The notes under the pieces: generated by a model
What the model was told of the DNA's origin: nothing
The model's database searches: none
Seen by the model: only the letters and a program-made list of their open reading frames with translations
Made by a program: the position numbers and the translations under genes
Source: Zobellia roscoffensis
GTDB taxonomy: Bacteria > Bacteroidota > Bacteroidia > Flavobacteriales > Flavobacteriaceae
NCBI RefSeq assembly: GCF_015330165.1
Contig: NZ_JADDXT010000002.1
Coordinates: 3,251,646 to 3,315,645, forward strand
Direction: 5' to 3'
DNA length: 64,000 bases
Shown here: in pieces, positions 27,169 through 37,101 of the stretch
Layout of the letters: every line of letters begins with the position of its first letter
How positions within the stretch are numbered: position 1 is the stretch's first letter

Positions 27169-29037
27169 ATGAAAATTAAGTATATACTACCCGCCTTAGT
27201 TTTAATAATCAACGTGGCGTGCAAAGGGCAAGAGCAAACAAATCAAAAACCACCTAACATTGTTTGGATTGTTTCAGAGGATAACTCAAAGCATTATCTA
27301 AAATTATTTGATAAAAACGGAATTGAAACGCCCAATATAGAGGCTCTGGCAAAACACGGTGTTCAATTTAATCGGGTATTTTCTAATGCTCCGGTTTGTA
27401 GTGTAGCGCGATCAACTATTATCTCCGGTTGTTATGCGCCACGCACGGGAGCACAATTTCACAGACGTACAGAATTAGTGCCTATGCCAGACTCCTTGCG
27501 TATGTTTCCGGCATATTTGCGTGATGCTGGGTATTACACCGTAAACAATAGTAAAGAAGATTATAATTTTGAAAAAAGTGATAAGGTTTGGAATGAATCT
27601 TCTTCAAAAGGCACTTGGAAAAACCGTCAACAAGATCAACCTTTTTTCTATGTGCATAATATAGGAACTACGCATGAATCTCGACTTCACTTTCCCGAAA
27701 GTGATATGAAGGATGCACCTACTACAGCAAATATTGATGAATATACAGTTCAGCCTAATCACCCGGACACAGAACTTTTTCGCTATACAAATGCCCGTTA
27801 TCGTGATAAAATGGTTGAAATGGATAACCAGTTAGGTGAAGTAGTTAAAGCTCTTGAAGCTGATGGTCAATTGGAAAATACATTTATTTTTTATTACGGT
27901 GATCACGGTGGAGTACTCCCTGGTAGTAAGGGGTATTTGTATGAAACTGGACTTCATGTACCTATGGTTGTTAGGATTCCTGAGAATTATAAAGATATAA
28001 TTGACTTAAAAATAGGAAGTCAGACAGACCGTTTTGTGAGTTTTATAGATTTGGCACCAACCGTATTGAATTTAGCAGGTGTGCAAGTACCCGGGCAGAT
28101 AGATGGTAAACCCGTTTTTGGAAATGGTGTAGATGTCAAAAAATTAGATAAAGAAAACGTGGCTTATGGTTACGCAGACCGTTTTGATGAAAAGTATGAT
28201 ATGGTGCGTTCTGTTCGCAAAGGGAAGTACAAATACATAAGAAGTTATAACCCGTATAATTTTGATGGGTTAATGAACAACTATCGTTACCAACAAGCTG
28301 CCTATAGGGAGTGGAAAGAAATGTACGAAGACGGGAAGCTGAACGAGCTGCAATCGGCATTCTTCAAATCACGTGCTCCAGAAATGCTATTTGATGTAGA
28401 AAATGACCCATACGAAACTATAAACTTGGCAAATGATTCCAATTTTGGAACCACTCTTAAAGAGATGCGTGGTCTTTTGAACGAATGGGTTTCAGGAATG
28501 CCAGACCTTTCTTTTTATCCTGAGTTTTATTTAGTGCAAAATGCTTTTGATAACCCTGTAGAATTTGGAAGAGCTCATAAAAAGGATATTAAAAACTATA
28601 TAAAAACCGCCAATTTAATGTTGCAAGACACAGCAATAGCCCAGACGGAATTAAAAAAACAGCTACGGTCTACGGACCCATGGCAGCGCTACTGGGCATT
28701 AATTGTGTGTAGCAGTTTTGGCGACAAGGTAAATGCGTTGACGCCGGTTATTAAGGAAATTGCTAAAAATGATAAAGAAGGTATTAATAGGGTAAAAGCA
28801 GCTGAATTTTTAGGATTGACCAAAGCGGCAAATCCTGCACCTGCTATGCTTGAAGCCCTGTACACTGCACAGTATGAAACGGAAGCATTATTAATTTTAA
28901 ATTCTATAGTACTTCTGAATTCTAGCAATTATGGGTATAAATTTTCTATAGAAGAGAATAAAATCAACCCTGATTTTAGAACAGAGAAGTCAGAAGTTAC
29001 TCGTCGGCTTGAATTTTTGAATACGCAGGTACACTAG
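27169..29037 (+). CDS. S1-type sulfatase lipoprotein with unusual CSVAR maturation motif
   Basis: A formylglycine-dependent sulfate ester hydrolase of 622 residues with a lipoprotein signal (INVAC, Cys18). The catalytic signature is APVCSVARSTIISGCYAPR: Cys77 is the residue expected to become formylglycine, but the canonical Pro two places on is Val. Metal-site elements include SEDNS near residue 36 (Glu-Asp rather than Asp-Asp) and YYGDHGGVLPGSKGYLYETG, and YETINLANDS is typical of S1 C-termini. The last about 90 residues look like HEAT-type helices (AAEFLGLTKAANPAPAMLEAL). I recall related sulfatases with the same CSVAR motif, but not their substrate. It is the first gene of the HTCS-controlled operon. 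Confidence 0.87.
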   Translation: MKIKYILPALVLIINVACKGQEQTNQKPPNIVWIVSEDNSKHYLKLFDKNGIETPNIEALAKHGVQFNRVFSNAPVCSVARSTIISGCYAPRTGAQFHRRTELVPMPDSLRMFPAYLRDAGYYTVNNSKEDYNFEKSDKVWNESSSKGTWKNRQQDQPFFYVHNIGTTHESRLHFPESDMKDAPTTANIDEYTVQPNHPDTELFRYTNARYRDKMVEMDNQLGEVVKALEADGQLENTFIFYYGDHGGVLPGSKGYLYETGLHVPMVVRIPENYKDIIDLKIGSQTDRFVSFIDLAPTVLNLAGVQVPGQIDGKPVFGNGVDVKKLDKENVAYGYADRFDEKYDMVRSVRKGKYKYIRSYNPYNFDGLMNNYRYQQAAYREWKEMYEDGKLNELQSAFFKSRAPEMLFDVENDPYETINLANDSNFGTTLKEMRGLLNEWVSGMPDLSFYPEFYLVQNAFDNPVEFGRAHKKDIKNYIKTANLMLQDTAIAQTELKKQLRSTDPWQRYWALIVCSSFGDKVNALTPVIKEIAKNDKEGINRVKAAEFLGLTKAANPAPAMLEALYTAQYETEALLILNSIVLLNSSNYGYKFSIEENKINPDFRTEKSEVTRRLEFLNTQVH

Positions 29038-29068
29038 ATGATTTCAGTACGGATAAAACATTTTTAAG

Positions 29069-30562
29069 ATGGAGTATACACAAGTTGCTCATGGCCAGAA
29101 ATTAGCCACTTTTCTTCTGTTGTTTTTGCTAATAACGGGAACGGTAGGAATAGCACAGAAAAAGAAAAAGTCAACGGAGAAGATCCAGCGGCCTAATGTT
29201 ATCTTAATCAATGTGGATGATTTAGGATATGGAGATTTATCGTCTTACGGAAATGACCTTTTTCAAACCCCTAACATAGACCGCTTGGTAAAAGAGGGAG
29301 TCCGTTTTACAGATGGGTATGTATCCGCACCCGTGTGTTCGCCAAGTAGACATGGGCTTCTATCGGGAGCCTATCAGCAGCGGTTTGGGGTGCAATGGAA
29401 CCATGACACTTGGAAAATGAAACATCGCCAAGAGGAAGAGATAATTCCCAGCAACCACAAATTTATAAATCAGGCTTTTTCTGATGCGGGTTATGTAACT
29501 GCTATGGCGGGAAAAATAAACCTTCAGGGCTACCCTAAAACTACGTTCAATTATAATTACTCCCTTACCTCATCCGGATCTAATTATTTTCCTGAACCTA
29601 ATGGGAAGTACTTTGGAGTAGATGATAAACCCGGTGAAAATTCAAAACCAAAAGGAGGTTGGACACCTACGTTATGGGGCCCTGAGAGAGCGGGAGAAGA
29701 ATACTTAACTGATCGATGCGGACGGCAATGTATTGAGTTCATAGAAGAACACAAAGAAGACCCTTTTTTCTTTTATTTGGCGTTTAATGCACCACATACA
29801 CCACTTCAGGCAAAGAAATCAGATTTGCCAAGGGTAAGTCATATCAAATCAGAACCAATGAAGTTGTACGCAGCTATGGTATTGGCTATTGATGATAATG
29901 TGGGGCGTATTTTAGATTATTTAGAGAAGGAAAAATTACGGGACAATACCATTGTTGTGTTCGTAAGTGACAACGGTCCAGCTAATCCTATCCATCTTTC
30001 ATTGCCTAGTTGGTGGCCAGAAGATACTCCATATCATTTATTGGGGCAAAGAGGTCCGCTTTCAGGTTTTAAGGGTAATATGTGGGAAGCTGGTATACGT
30101 GTCCCATATATTATAAGCTGGCCAGCGCAATTAGAACAGAATGTAGAATTCAAAAAGGCAGTAAGTACATTAGATTTATATCCTACTCTGTGTGCAGCGG
30201 CAGATGTAAAAATACCTAAACAAACTACACTAGATGGGCAGAATCTATTACCATTTTTAAGGGGTAATTATAACGATGACCCTCACGAGACGTTATTCTG
30301 GTATGCCAATAGAATGGGTGCTGCGCGTATGGGTAAATGGAAATTTTTAGTGGAAGACAACAAACATTATTTATTCGATTTAGAAAATGATATAGCCGAA
30401 ACTACAAACGTAAGTAAAGAGAACCCAGTAGTAATGCAAACTATTTTTGAAGCATACATTAACTTTAGAAATGAAATGCCTGCTTTGCGAAACCCCTTTC
30501 TTAGACCTTTGGATATACCATCGCCAGATGTTATTGGTTTACCTATCATAGAAGGCGAATAA
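29069..30562 (+). CDS. S1-type sulfatase, CSPSR class
   Basis: A 497-residue exported sulfatase with a signal peptide at about residues 12-29. NVDDLGYGD supplies the metal-binding Asp pair, and PVCSPSRHGLLSGAY carries Cys90, the formylglycine precursor in a fully canonical C-x-P-S-R motif. FNAPHTPLQAK, VFVSDNGPANP and LFDLENDIAETTN are further S1 blocks. It begins 31 bases after the preceding sulfatase and ends at a strong terminator, so these two form one transcriptional unit and the downstream susC probably has its own promoter. The sulfated position it attacks cannot be told from sequence by eye. Confidence 0.9.
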   Translation: MEYTQVAHGQKLATFLLLFLLITGTVGIAQKKKKSTEKIQRPNVILINVDDLGYGDLSSYGNDLFQTPNIDRLVKEGVRFTDGYVSAPVCSPSRHGLLSGAYQQRFGVQWNHDTWKMKHRQEEEIIPSNHKFINQAFSDAGYVTAMAGKINLQGYPKTTFNYNYSLTSSGSNYFPEPNGKYFGVDDKPGENSKPKGGWTPTLWGPERAGEEYLTDRCGRQCIEFIEEHKEDPFFFYLAFNAPHTPLQAKKSDLPRVSHIKSEPMKLYAAMVLAIDDNVGRILDYLEKEKLRDNTIVVFVSDNGPANPIHLSLPSWWPEDTPYHLLGQRGPLSGFKGNMWEAGIRVPYIISWPAQLEQNVEFKKAVSTLDLYPTLCAAADVKIPKQTTLDGQNLLPFLRGNYNDDPHETLFWYANRMGAARMGKWKFLVEDNKHYLFDLENDIAETTNVSKENPVVMQTIFEAYINFRNEMPALRNPFLRPLDIPSPDVIGLPIIEGE

Positions 30563-30586
30563 AGACGTTATTCCTAATTCAATAGT

Positions 30587-30624
30587 AAAAGAGCTTTGAC
30601 CATTTTGGTTAAAGCTCTTTTTTG
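30587..30624 (+). terminator. Strong terminator between sulfatases and second susC
   Basis: A 16-pair stem with one G-U pair (aaaagagctttgacca/tggttaaagctctttt) is followed by T residues, 25 bases after the sulfatase stop. Confidence 0.9.
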
Positions 30625-30869
30625 TTTCCAAATGATATTGCCGAGTAACTTTCTGAAGAGAGGTTTCTCTGGTAGATTTTCATAAAAAGATAAAATTACG
30701 GCTCTTTACCTCAAAAAATCTTCATGGTCATTCCTCTATAAATGCCTGTATTTTAATAAAAATTAACAGATTAGCAAATTGTTCTATGGATAAAAACAAT
30801 TGTTGCATTTTCTCAAGAGTAATATTGTCAATTTGGTCGGGTCAAAAAAATAAACAAACAACAACTCTT

Positions 30870-33800
30870 ATGAAAATCACTAAATTTATTGTGAAGAACA
30901 TTAGTTTTTCCCGTCAATTTTGGTGCCTTTTAATGGTATGCTTTTTTGGTGCGTTTGCACAGGCACAAACAGTAAAAGGGACCGTATCCGATACCCAAGG
31001 ACCATTACCGGGTGTCAACGTATATTTAAAGGAATCATCAAAAGGTACAACTACTGATTTTGATGGTAATTTTGTACTTCAAGACGTTCCTAACGGAGCT
31101 ACTTTAGTCTTTTCGTACATTGGTTATAAGTCGCAAGAAGTGACAACTACAAATGCAGACCTTTCTGTACTCATGGAAGAAGACGCTGAGGCTTTGGAAG
31201 AAGTTGTGGTAGTCGGGTACGGTGTACAAAAGAAGAAAGATGTAACGGGGTCCATCTCATCTATTAGTACAGATGATATTCAAAAAACAACAACGGTTTC
31301 GTTAGACCAGGCCATACAGGGTAGGGCTGCAGGTGTCACTGTATCGGGTACATCAGGAGCTCCTGGCGCTAGCCCAACCGTAAGAATTAGAGGTACGGGA
31401 ACAGTTAATAATTCAGACCCGTTATATGTTATTGATGGAGTGCCTATTAATGATATTGCTAATTTCAATATGGCAGATGCAGCATCCATAGATGTTTTAA
31501 AAGATGCTTCGGCCACTGCAATTTATGGTTCCAGAGGGGCGAACGGGGTTATTCTTATAGAAACCAAGAAAGGTTCTAAAAGAAAAACTACAGTATCCTA
31601 TAACGTATATACAGGGGTACAAAACCGAATAGATAATTTAGATGTTTTAACCGGTCCGCAATGGGCTACATTAGTTAATGAGGCCAATACAAATGATGGA
31701 GCTGCACTAGATCCAGAATTGGCTAATCCAGGATCATTGCCTACGTACAATTGGAAAGACGCCGCATACCGTTCAGGTTTTATTCAAGATCACCAATTAT
31801 CTGTGTCTGGTGGTAGTGAGAAATCTACGTATTATATCTCTTACGGTTACATTTCTCAAGATGGTATCCTTAAAGAGTCAGGATATAGCCGTCATAACTT
31901 TAGAGTGAACAACACGTATCAAGTAGCAAAAAAAGTTAAAGTAGGTCATAACATTCAATACTCTAACTCAGATAGAACATCAGTTCCTGAGGTAGGGGGT
32001 AACCCATGGCAACGTGCTGCTTTTGTAGGGTACGTTACAGATCCAGTTTCTCCAATTTATGCTCCAGATGGTAGTTTGGGTATTCCCGGGTATTCTAGTG
32101 CTATCAACTCATTAGGACTTATTGAATATGGTAATAGAAATCGCAAGAAAGAGAGTTTCTTTGGGAACTTATTTGTAGAGTTGGATTTAGCCAAGGGTTT
32201 AAAGTTCAAGTCTAACTACGGACTTGAAATCACAAATGTGAAAAATGATAACTACGTGCCTGAATATTTTGTTGGGCCAACCTATAATAGTCCTGTTAGT
32301 AAATATACTTTAAGTAGGTCCGAAAATAGAGTAATGGTACTTTCTAATACTTTAAATTACCTTAAGGTTTTTAAAGAGAAGCATAATTTCAATGCGTTAC
32401 TGGGGCAGGAGATTCAAAACTTAAATTCTAATAATGTACAGGCAGAACGTAGTGAAATTCCATCTAGTGTTGCTAATCCTACTTTAGGTTCGGGTAACGT
32501 ATCAACATCTACCAACAACGGAGGTATATCAGAATCTAAACTGTTATCGTTCTTTGGTAGATTAAACTATAACTATGATGAGCGCTACCTGATAACGGCT
32601 ACCTATAGATTTGATGGGTCTTCGCGTTTTGGGGAAAACGAACGTTGGGGTAAATTTCCATCGGTTGCTGTAGGGTGGAATGTTCACAATGAGCACTTTT
32701 ATAATATTGGATTTTTAAACCAGCTGAAGTTTCGTGCAGGTTGGGGGCAAACCGGTAATCAGAATATACCCAATTCTGCTACGTTCAACACGCTTAACCT
32801 GAACACCAATTATATCTATGGGGCAGACCAGACTACAACGGTTGGAGCAGCTCCTTTAAGACCAGGAAATCAAGATTTAAAATGGGAAACTACGGTAACC
32901 AAAAATGTGGGTATTGACTTAGGTCTTTTTAATAATTCACTAACTCTTACAGCAGACTATTTCATTAAGAATACTACAGATTTACTTTTAGCTATTCCTG
33001 TTTTAAATACAGCCGGATATAAAACAAGTCCTTACGGTAATGCAGGGGATATTGAGAATAAGGGTTTTGAACTTACCGCAAATTACGGAAAGAGCTTCGG
33101 TGATTTTTCATTCAACGTAGGTGGTAATATTTCATTTGTGAAGAACAAGGTTATTTCATTGGCAGATGATGGAATTCTAATTGGTAGTAATCGGTCAAAA
33201 GACTATAGCCGTACAGAAGCGGGTCATCCTATAGCTTCTTTTTACGGATATGAAATGATAGGTATTTTCCAGAATCAAGAAGAGGTAGATAACAGTGCAA
33301 TACTTCCAAAGACACAACCTGGGGATGTAAAATATAGAGACCTTAATGACGACGGAATTATCAATGATGATGATAGAAAGTATATTGGCTCACCGTTTCC
33401 TGATTACACCTACGGGATGAATTTGGATATGAACTACAAGCAGTTCGATTTTTCAATGTTCTTTCAAGGGAGTCAGGGTAACGATATCTTAAATCACACT
33501 ATTTACTGGTTAGAGGCAGATTTAGGAACCAATATGTCTACCAATATGCTAAATCGTTGGACGGGCGAAGGAACGTCCAATACGCTACCAAGAGTAACTT
33601 TTGCCAATAACGGTGTAAACATGCCAAAATCTTCTAGCAGGTATGTAAAAGATGGTTCATATCTAAGATTGAAAAATGTACAGTTGGGGTATTCTTTGCC
33701 TCAAGATATGTTGGATAAAACGCCAATTTCTAGTCTTCGTATTTATTTAGCGGCACAGAATGTACTGACTTTTACTAATTACGAAGGTATGGACCCGGAA

Positions 33801-33911
33801 GTGGGTGTGGATACTTCTGATAATGGAACTAGTCCTTTAGATATTGGTATTGATAATGGACTATATCCTTCCGCAAGAACATTCACTTTGGGCTTGAACA
33901 TTAAATTTTAA
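30870..33911 (+). CDS. SusC-like TonB-dependent transporter (sulfatase locus)
   Basis: An outer-membrane oligosaccharide importer. From the ATG at 30870 (MKITKFIVKNISFSRQF) it has 1013 residues, with a signal peptide ending near FAQAQT. The in-frame ATG at 30786 would add 28 polar, Cys-containing residues and is unlikely. The carboxypeptidase-D regulatory-like domain (KGTVSDTQGPLPGVNVYLK, GTTTDFDGNFVL) and the plug from EEVVVVGYGVQKKKDVTGSI are clear, and the last strand ends in TLGLNIKF. No STN domain is present. It pairs with the SusD 14 bases downstream. The surrounding sulfatases point to sulfated galactan oligosaccharides. Confidence 0.93.
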   Translation: MKITKFIVKNISFSRQFWCLLMVCFFGAFAQAQTVKGTVSDTQGPLPGVNVYLKESSKGTTTDFDGNFVLQDVPNGATLVFSYIGYKSQEVTTTNADLSVLMEEDAEALEEVVVVGYGVQKKKDVTGSISSISTDDIQKTTTVSLDQAIQGRAAGVTVSGTSGAPGASPTVRIRGTGTVNNSDPLYVIDGVPINDIANFNMADAASIDVLKDASATAIYGSRGANGVILIETKKGSKRKTTVSYNVYTGVQNRIDNLDVLTGPQWATLVNEANTNDGAALDPELANPGSLPTYNWKDAAYRSGFIQDHQLSVSGGSEKSTYYISYGYISQDGILKESGYSRHNFRVNNTYQVAKKVKVGHNIQYSNSDRTSVPEVGGNPWQRAAFVGYVTDPVSPIYAPDGSLGIPGYSSAINSLGLIEYGNRNRKKESFFGNLFVELDLAKGLKFKSNYGLEITNVKNDNYVPEYFVGPTYNSPVSKYTLSRSENRVMVLSNTLNYLKVFKEKHNFNALLGQEIQNLNSNNVQAERSEIPSSVANPTLGSGNVSTSTNNGGISESKLLSFFGRLNYNYDERYLITATYRFDGSSRFGENERWGKFPSVAVGWNVHNEHFYNIGFLNQLKFRAGWGQTGNQNIPNSATFNTLNLNTNYIYGADQTTTVGAAPLRPGNQDLKWETTVTKNVGIDLGLFNNSLTLTADYFIKNTTDLLLAIPVLNTAGYKTSPYGNAGDIENKGFELTANYGKSFGDFSFNVGGNISFVKNKVISLADDGILIGSNRSKDYSRTEAGHPIASFYGYEMIGIFQNQEEVDNSAILPKTQPGDVKYRDLNDDGIINDDDRKYIGSPFPDYTYGMNLDMNYKQFDFSMFFQGSQGNDILNHTIYWLEADLGTNMSTNMLNRWTGEGTSNTLPRVTFANNGVNMPKSSSRYVKDGSYLRLKNVQLGYSLPQDMLDKTPISSLRIYLAAQNVLTFTNYEGMDPEVGVDTSDNGTSPLDIGIDNGLYPSARTFTLGLNIKF

Positions 33912-33925
33912 AAAAGACATTAATT

Positions 33926-35398
33926 ATGATACGATATAGAATGATTAAAAACGGATTGAAATTTTGTTCCGTAGCCTTGATCTTTGCAATGACCTCTTGT
34001 AGTAAAGATTATCTAGAGGTAGAACCTTCAGGTGAACCCACGATTGAGAATTTTTATAAGACTCCGGTAGATGCAGAACAAGCCTTAACTGCAGCCTATG
34101 CTCCAATGCGCGAAATGTATGCTCGTGAAAATTTTGGAGCAGCCAATGCTAATGATTTGGTTTTTGGTGACGTGGGTACTGATGACCTTTTAAAAGGAGG
34201 GGCAAGGGTAAATGATGGTCCGCATCTCTATGAAAAGGAAATTTACAGTTTAACAACTTCTAATTCGGCAGTAGAAAAGTTATGGCAAGTAAATTATAAA
34301 GGGGTACTTTATGCCAATTTGGTTCTTGCCAATGTACCTGGGATAGAATTTGAAGATGAAGAAAGAAAAGCAGGTATTATTGCGGAAGCATATTTTTTAC
34401 GTGCCTATTACTATTTTGATTTAGCAAATACGTTTGGTGGTGTATCTTTAATAGATTCACCGTTAGAGCCGGGAGAATATAATGTAGCAAGGGCTTCAGT
34501 AACGGAAACTTATGCTTTTATTGAAGAAGATTTAAAAAAAGCAATCGCTACTTTGCCTTCTAGGTTTGATAAAGGAGCTGATTATTTGGGTCATGCAGAC
34601 AAAGGTGCAGCTCTTGGGCTAATGATGCGTGTAGCTTTATATCAGAATAAAATGGATGTAGTTAAGACGTACGGAGAACAGTTGTTTGAACAATCTTATG
34701 TTTTGGCAGATTATACTACAATTTTTGAGCCTTCTGGAGAGTGGAATTCAGGTTCTGTTTTTGAAGTGAATTTTTCTTCTAATGCTGATAAATTAGGTAC
34801 TTTAATACCGCGGATGATCGGTGCTCGTACAAAGGGTGGTGTTGGCTTTTCTCAGATAAAAGAGGACTTAAGAAATGAGTTTGAAGCTAACGACCCTAGA
34901 TTTGATGCCTCTTTTTATAATGTTCCTGGAGGATATGGTACAGAATGGTACATTAAAAAATATTCGATAGCTCCGTTTAGTGAAAACCCAAAACCTTCAG
35001 TGGGTGGAACTGGGAATAGCGGTAATAATATTAGAATCATTCGTTTGTCTGATGCGTATTTAATGTATGCCGAAGCTGTTTATGATACAGACCCCACAAC
35101 GGCAATTAGCTATGTGAATATGGTAAGGCAGAGAGCAAGAGGCGAAAATGATGCTTCTGTGGTTCCGGATTTAGATGGCAATTTAAGCGGACAAGCATTG
35201 TTAGAGGCTATTTATCACGAACGAAGAGTAGAATTGGCAGGTGAAGGTTTCCGTTATCATGATTTAATTAGAACGGATAGGGCAGAGGCTTTATTGGGAC
35301 CATTGGGTTTCAAAAAAGGGTTACACGAAATCATGCCTATACCTTTATCGCAAATAGATTTGTCACAGGGTGTCCTAGTTCAGAATCCTGGATATTAA
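33926..35398 (+). CDS. SusD-like lipoprotein (sulfatase locus)
   Basis: The surface lid partner of the preceding SusC. The 490 residues have a lipoprotein signal with the lipobox AMTSC (Cys25 from this start; Met6 at 33941 is an alternative start). The RagB/SusD helical framework is visible: IIAEAYFLRAYYYFDLANTF, IIRLSDAYLMYAEAVY, MVRQRARGEND and AIYHERRVELAGEGFRYHDL, ending with MPIPLSQIDLSQGVLVQNPGY. It lies 14 bases after susC. A stable stem-loop follows at 35415 before the next sulfatase. Confidence 0.92.
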   Translation: MIRYRMIKNGLKFCSVALIFAMTSCSKDYLEVEPSGEPTIENFYKTPVDAEQALTAAYAPMREMYARENFGAANANDLVFGDVGTDDLLKGGARVNDGPHLYEKEIYSLTTSNSAVEKLWQVNYKGVLYANLVLANVPGIEFEDEERKAGIIAEAYFLRAYYYFDLANTFGGVSLIDSPLEPGEYNVARASVTETYAFIEEDLKKAIATLPSRFDKGADYLGHADKGAALGLMMRVALYQNKMDVVKTYGEQLFEQSYVLADYTTIFEPSGEWNSGSVFEVNFSSNADKLGTLIPRMIGARTKGGVGFSQIKEDLRNEFEANDPRFDASFYNVPGGYGTEWYIKKYSIAPFSENPKPSVGGTGNSGNNIRIIRLSDAYLMYAEAVYDTDPTTAISYVNMVRQRARGENDASVVPDLDGNLSGQALLEAIYHERRVELAGEGFRYHDLIRTDRAEALLGPLGFKKGLHEIMPIPLSQIDLSQGVLVQNPGY

Positions 35399-35414
35399 TG
35401 GTATACTTATTTTT

Positions 35415-35452
35415 ATGTGCTTCGCACTTGCTACGGCAGGTGCGTAGTGCAT
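35415..35452. repeat. GC-rich stem-loop, REP-like
   Basis: Bases 35415-35431 pair with 35436-35452 over about 17 positions, with G-U pairs and one mismatch and a four-base loop. It is clearly richer in G+C than its surroundings. No T-run follows, so it is not a standard terminator. It may be a REP-type repeat or an RNA-stability element; no second copy was noticed in the window. Confidence 0.5.
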
Positions 35453-35529
35453 TTAAATCTTTAAAATAGCGAGAGGTTTTTATTGAATATAACTTATGCA
35501 AAGAGCATAAGTCTAAAATTAGTCTAAGT

Positions 35530-37098
35530 ATGAAAAATAGAGGTACGTTTCTTTTAATGTTTCTGGTCTTGTTTGTGGTTAGTAAAAGTGCCTTGGGGCA
35601 AAATGATGAAAGGCCAAATATCATATTTCTGCTTTCCGATGACCAGACCAGTGTGGCAACAGGTTGTTATGGAAACGACCAGGTGAAAACGCCAAATATG
35701 GATCAACTGGCTAAAGATGGGGTTCTTTTTCTTAATCATTATAACACCACTTCTATCTGTATGGCCAGTAGGGCCAACATTTTGACGGGTATGTATGAAT
35801 ATAAGACAGGATGTAACTTTATGCACGGTGATCTTGCCGTAGATAAGTTTGAAAATTCGTATCCGGTATTGTTAAAAGACGCTGGCTATTTTACGGGTTT
35901 TGCAGGTAAGGTAGGATTTGTTTTAGAAGAGACAGAAACGGAAAAAATTGAAGATGGATTACCAGTAGGCTATTTTGATAAATGGGGTGGAGGACCTGGA
36001 CAAACCATTTATGAGACGGCTAAAAATCCAACTATAAAAGAGTATGCAAAAGAGTACCCACATAGTACCAGGGCATATGGTGCTTGGGCTGGAGATTTTA
36101 TAAAAGAAGCAAAAAGTTCAGGAAAACCTTTCTGTATGTCTATCAGTTTTAAGGCACCTCATTTACCTTTTACACCAGACCCTTTCTTTGATGAGGTGTA
36201 TGAGGGACAGACCTATAAAAAACCGGATAACTACGGTGTCGAAAATGCAACGCACTTGGCACCACAGGCAAAATCGGGTAGGCAATATAATTCGTACGAT
36301 TTTTGGAGAGCGTCCGAGGAGTCGTATCAAGAAGCGATACGAAAATATAACCAGCTTATTCATGGGGTTGATTATGCCATTGGTATGATTCGTAAATCAT
36401 TGGCAGAACAGGGGGTTGATAAAAATACCATTATCATTTTCACAAGTGATAATGGGTATAGCTGTGGAGCTCATAACCTTGGCGGCAAAGTACTTCCTTA
36501 TGAGGAAGCTTCTCGGTCTCCATTTATTATCTACGATCCACGCACACCGGAAAGTCAAAGAGGCGTACAGCGTAAGATGGTAACAGCCAATATAGATATG
36601 GCCCCAACTATTCTAACCTATGCAGGTATTGCTATTCCTAAAAATATGGATGGAGAAAATTTAGTGCCTTTGGTAGAGAAAGAAAAAGGTATTAAGCGGG
36701 ACCATATTGCATTGACCAACATGTGGGGTAATGATGAAATTCAGGCTTTAACCGTAGTTACGGAAGATTATAAATACATCTATTGGCAATATACGGATGA
36801 CCGTATGCAGCCAACGGAAGAGCTATTTCATATTTCAAAAGATAAACTTGAAATGCATAATCTAGCACAAGATGGTGCATATAAAACAACGCTAACGAAG
36901 ATGCGAAAACTTTATGACGCACGCTATAAAAGCATGGTGAAAGACGGAATGAAAGCCAATGACTATGCCAAGTACGCCGTCTTATTTGACCGAAAAGCAC
37001 CAGAGAGTTTAAAGAAACAGTATCGCACGCTCAATTATGAGCAACTACTAAAGCAAGAAGCGGAGGATAGAAAAAATAAAAACATTCATAAAAAGTAG
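35530..37098 (+). CDS. S1-type sulfatase, CMASR class
   Basis: A 522-residue exported sulfatase with a signal peptide ending near SALGQN. LLSDDQTS gives the metal-binding Asp pair, and TSICMASRANILTGMYEYK carries Cys77. The maturation motif is C-x-A-S-R, with Ala instead of Pro; this variant is known to be accepted by the radical-SAM maturases (anSME). FKAPHLPFTPDP, FTSDNGYSCGAHNLGGK and LFHISKDKLEMHNLA are further family blocks. It is the third sulfatase of the HTCS locus, follows SusD by 131 bases and precedes the next sulfatase by 3 bases. Confidence 0.9.
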   Translation: MKNRGTFLLMFLVLFVVSKSALGQNDERPNIIFLLSDDQTSVATGCYGNDQVKTPNMDQLAKDGVLFLNHYNTTSICMASRANILTGMYEYKTGCNFMHGDLAVDKFENSYPVLLKDAGYFTGFAGKVGFVLEETETEKIEDGLPVGYFDKWGGGPGQTIYETAKNPTIKEYAKEYPHSTRAYGAWAGDFIKEAKSSGKPFCMSISFKAPHLPFTPDPFFDEVYEGQTYKKPDNYGVENATHLAPQAKSGRQYNSYDFWRASEESYQEAIRKYNQLIHGVDYAIGMIRKSLAEQGVDKNTIIIFTSDNGYSCGAHNLGGKVLPYEEASRSPFIIYDPRTPESQRGVQRKMVTANIDMAPTILTYAGIAIPKNMDGENLVPLVEKEKGIKRDHIALTNMWGNDEIQALTVVTEDYKYIYWQYTDDRMQPTEELFHISKDKLEMHNLAQDGAYKTTLTKMRKLYDARYKSMVKDGMKANDYAKYAVLFDRKAPESLKKQYRTLNYEQLLKQEAEDRKNKNIHKK

Positions 37099-37101
37099 AA
37101 A

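Noticed and set aside
30805..30840. Bacteroidota-type promoter (TTG ... TAATATTG) before the second susC
   Set aside because: The -7 element differs from TAnnTTTG and the spacing to TTG is short (14 or 17 bases), so it is not better than chance in AT-rich DNA.
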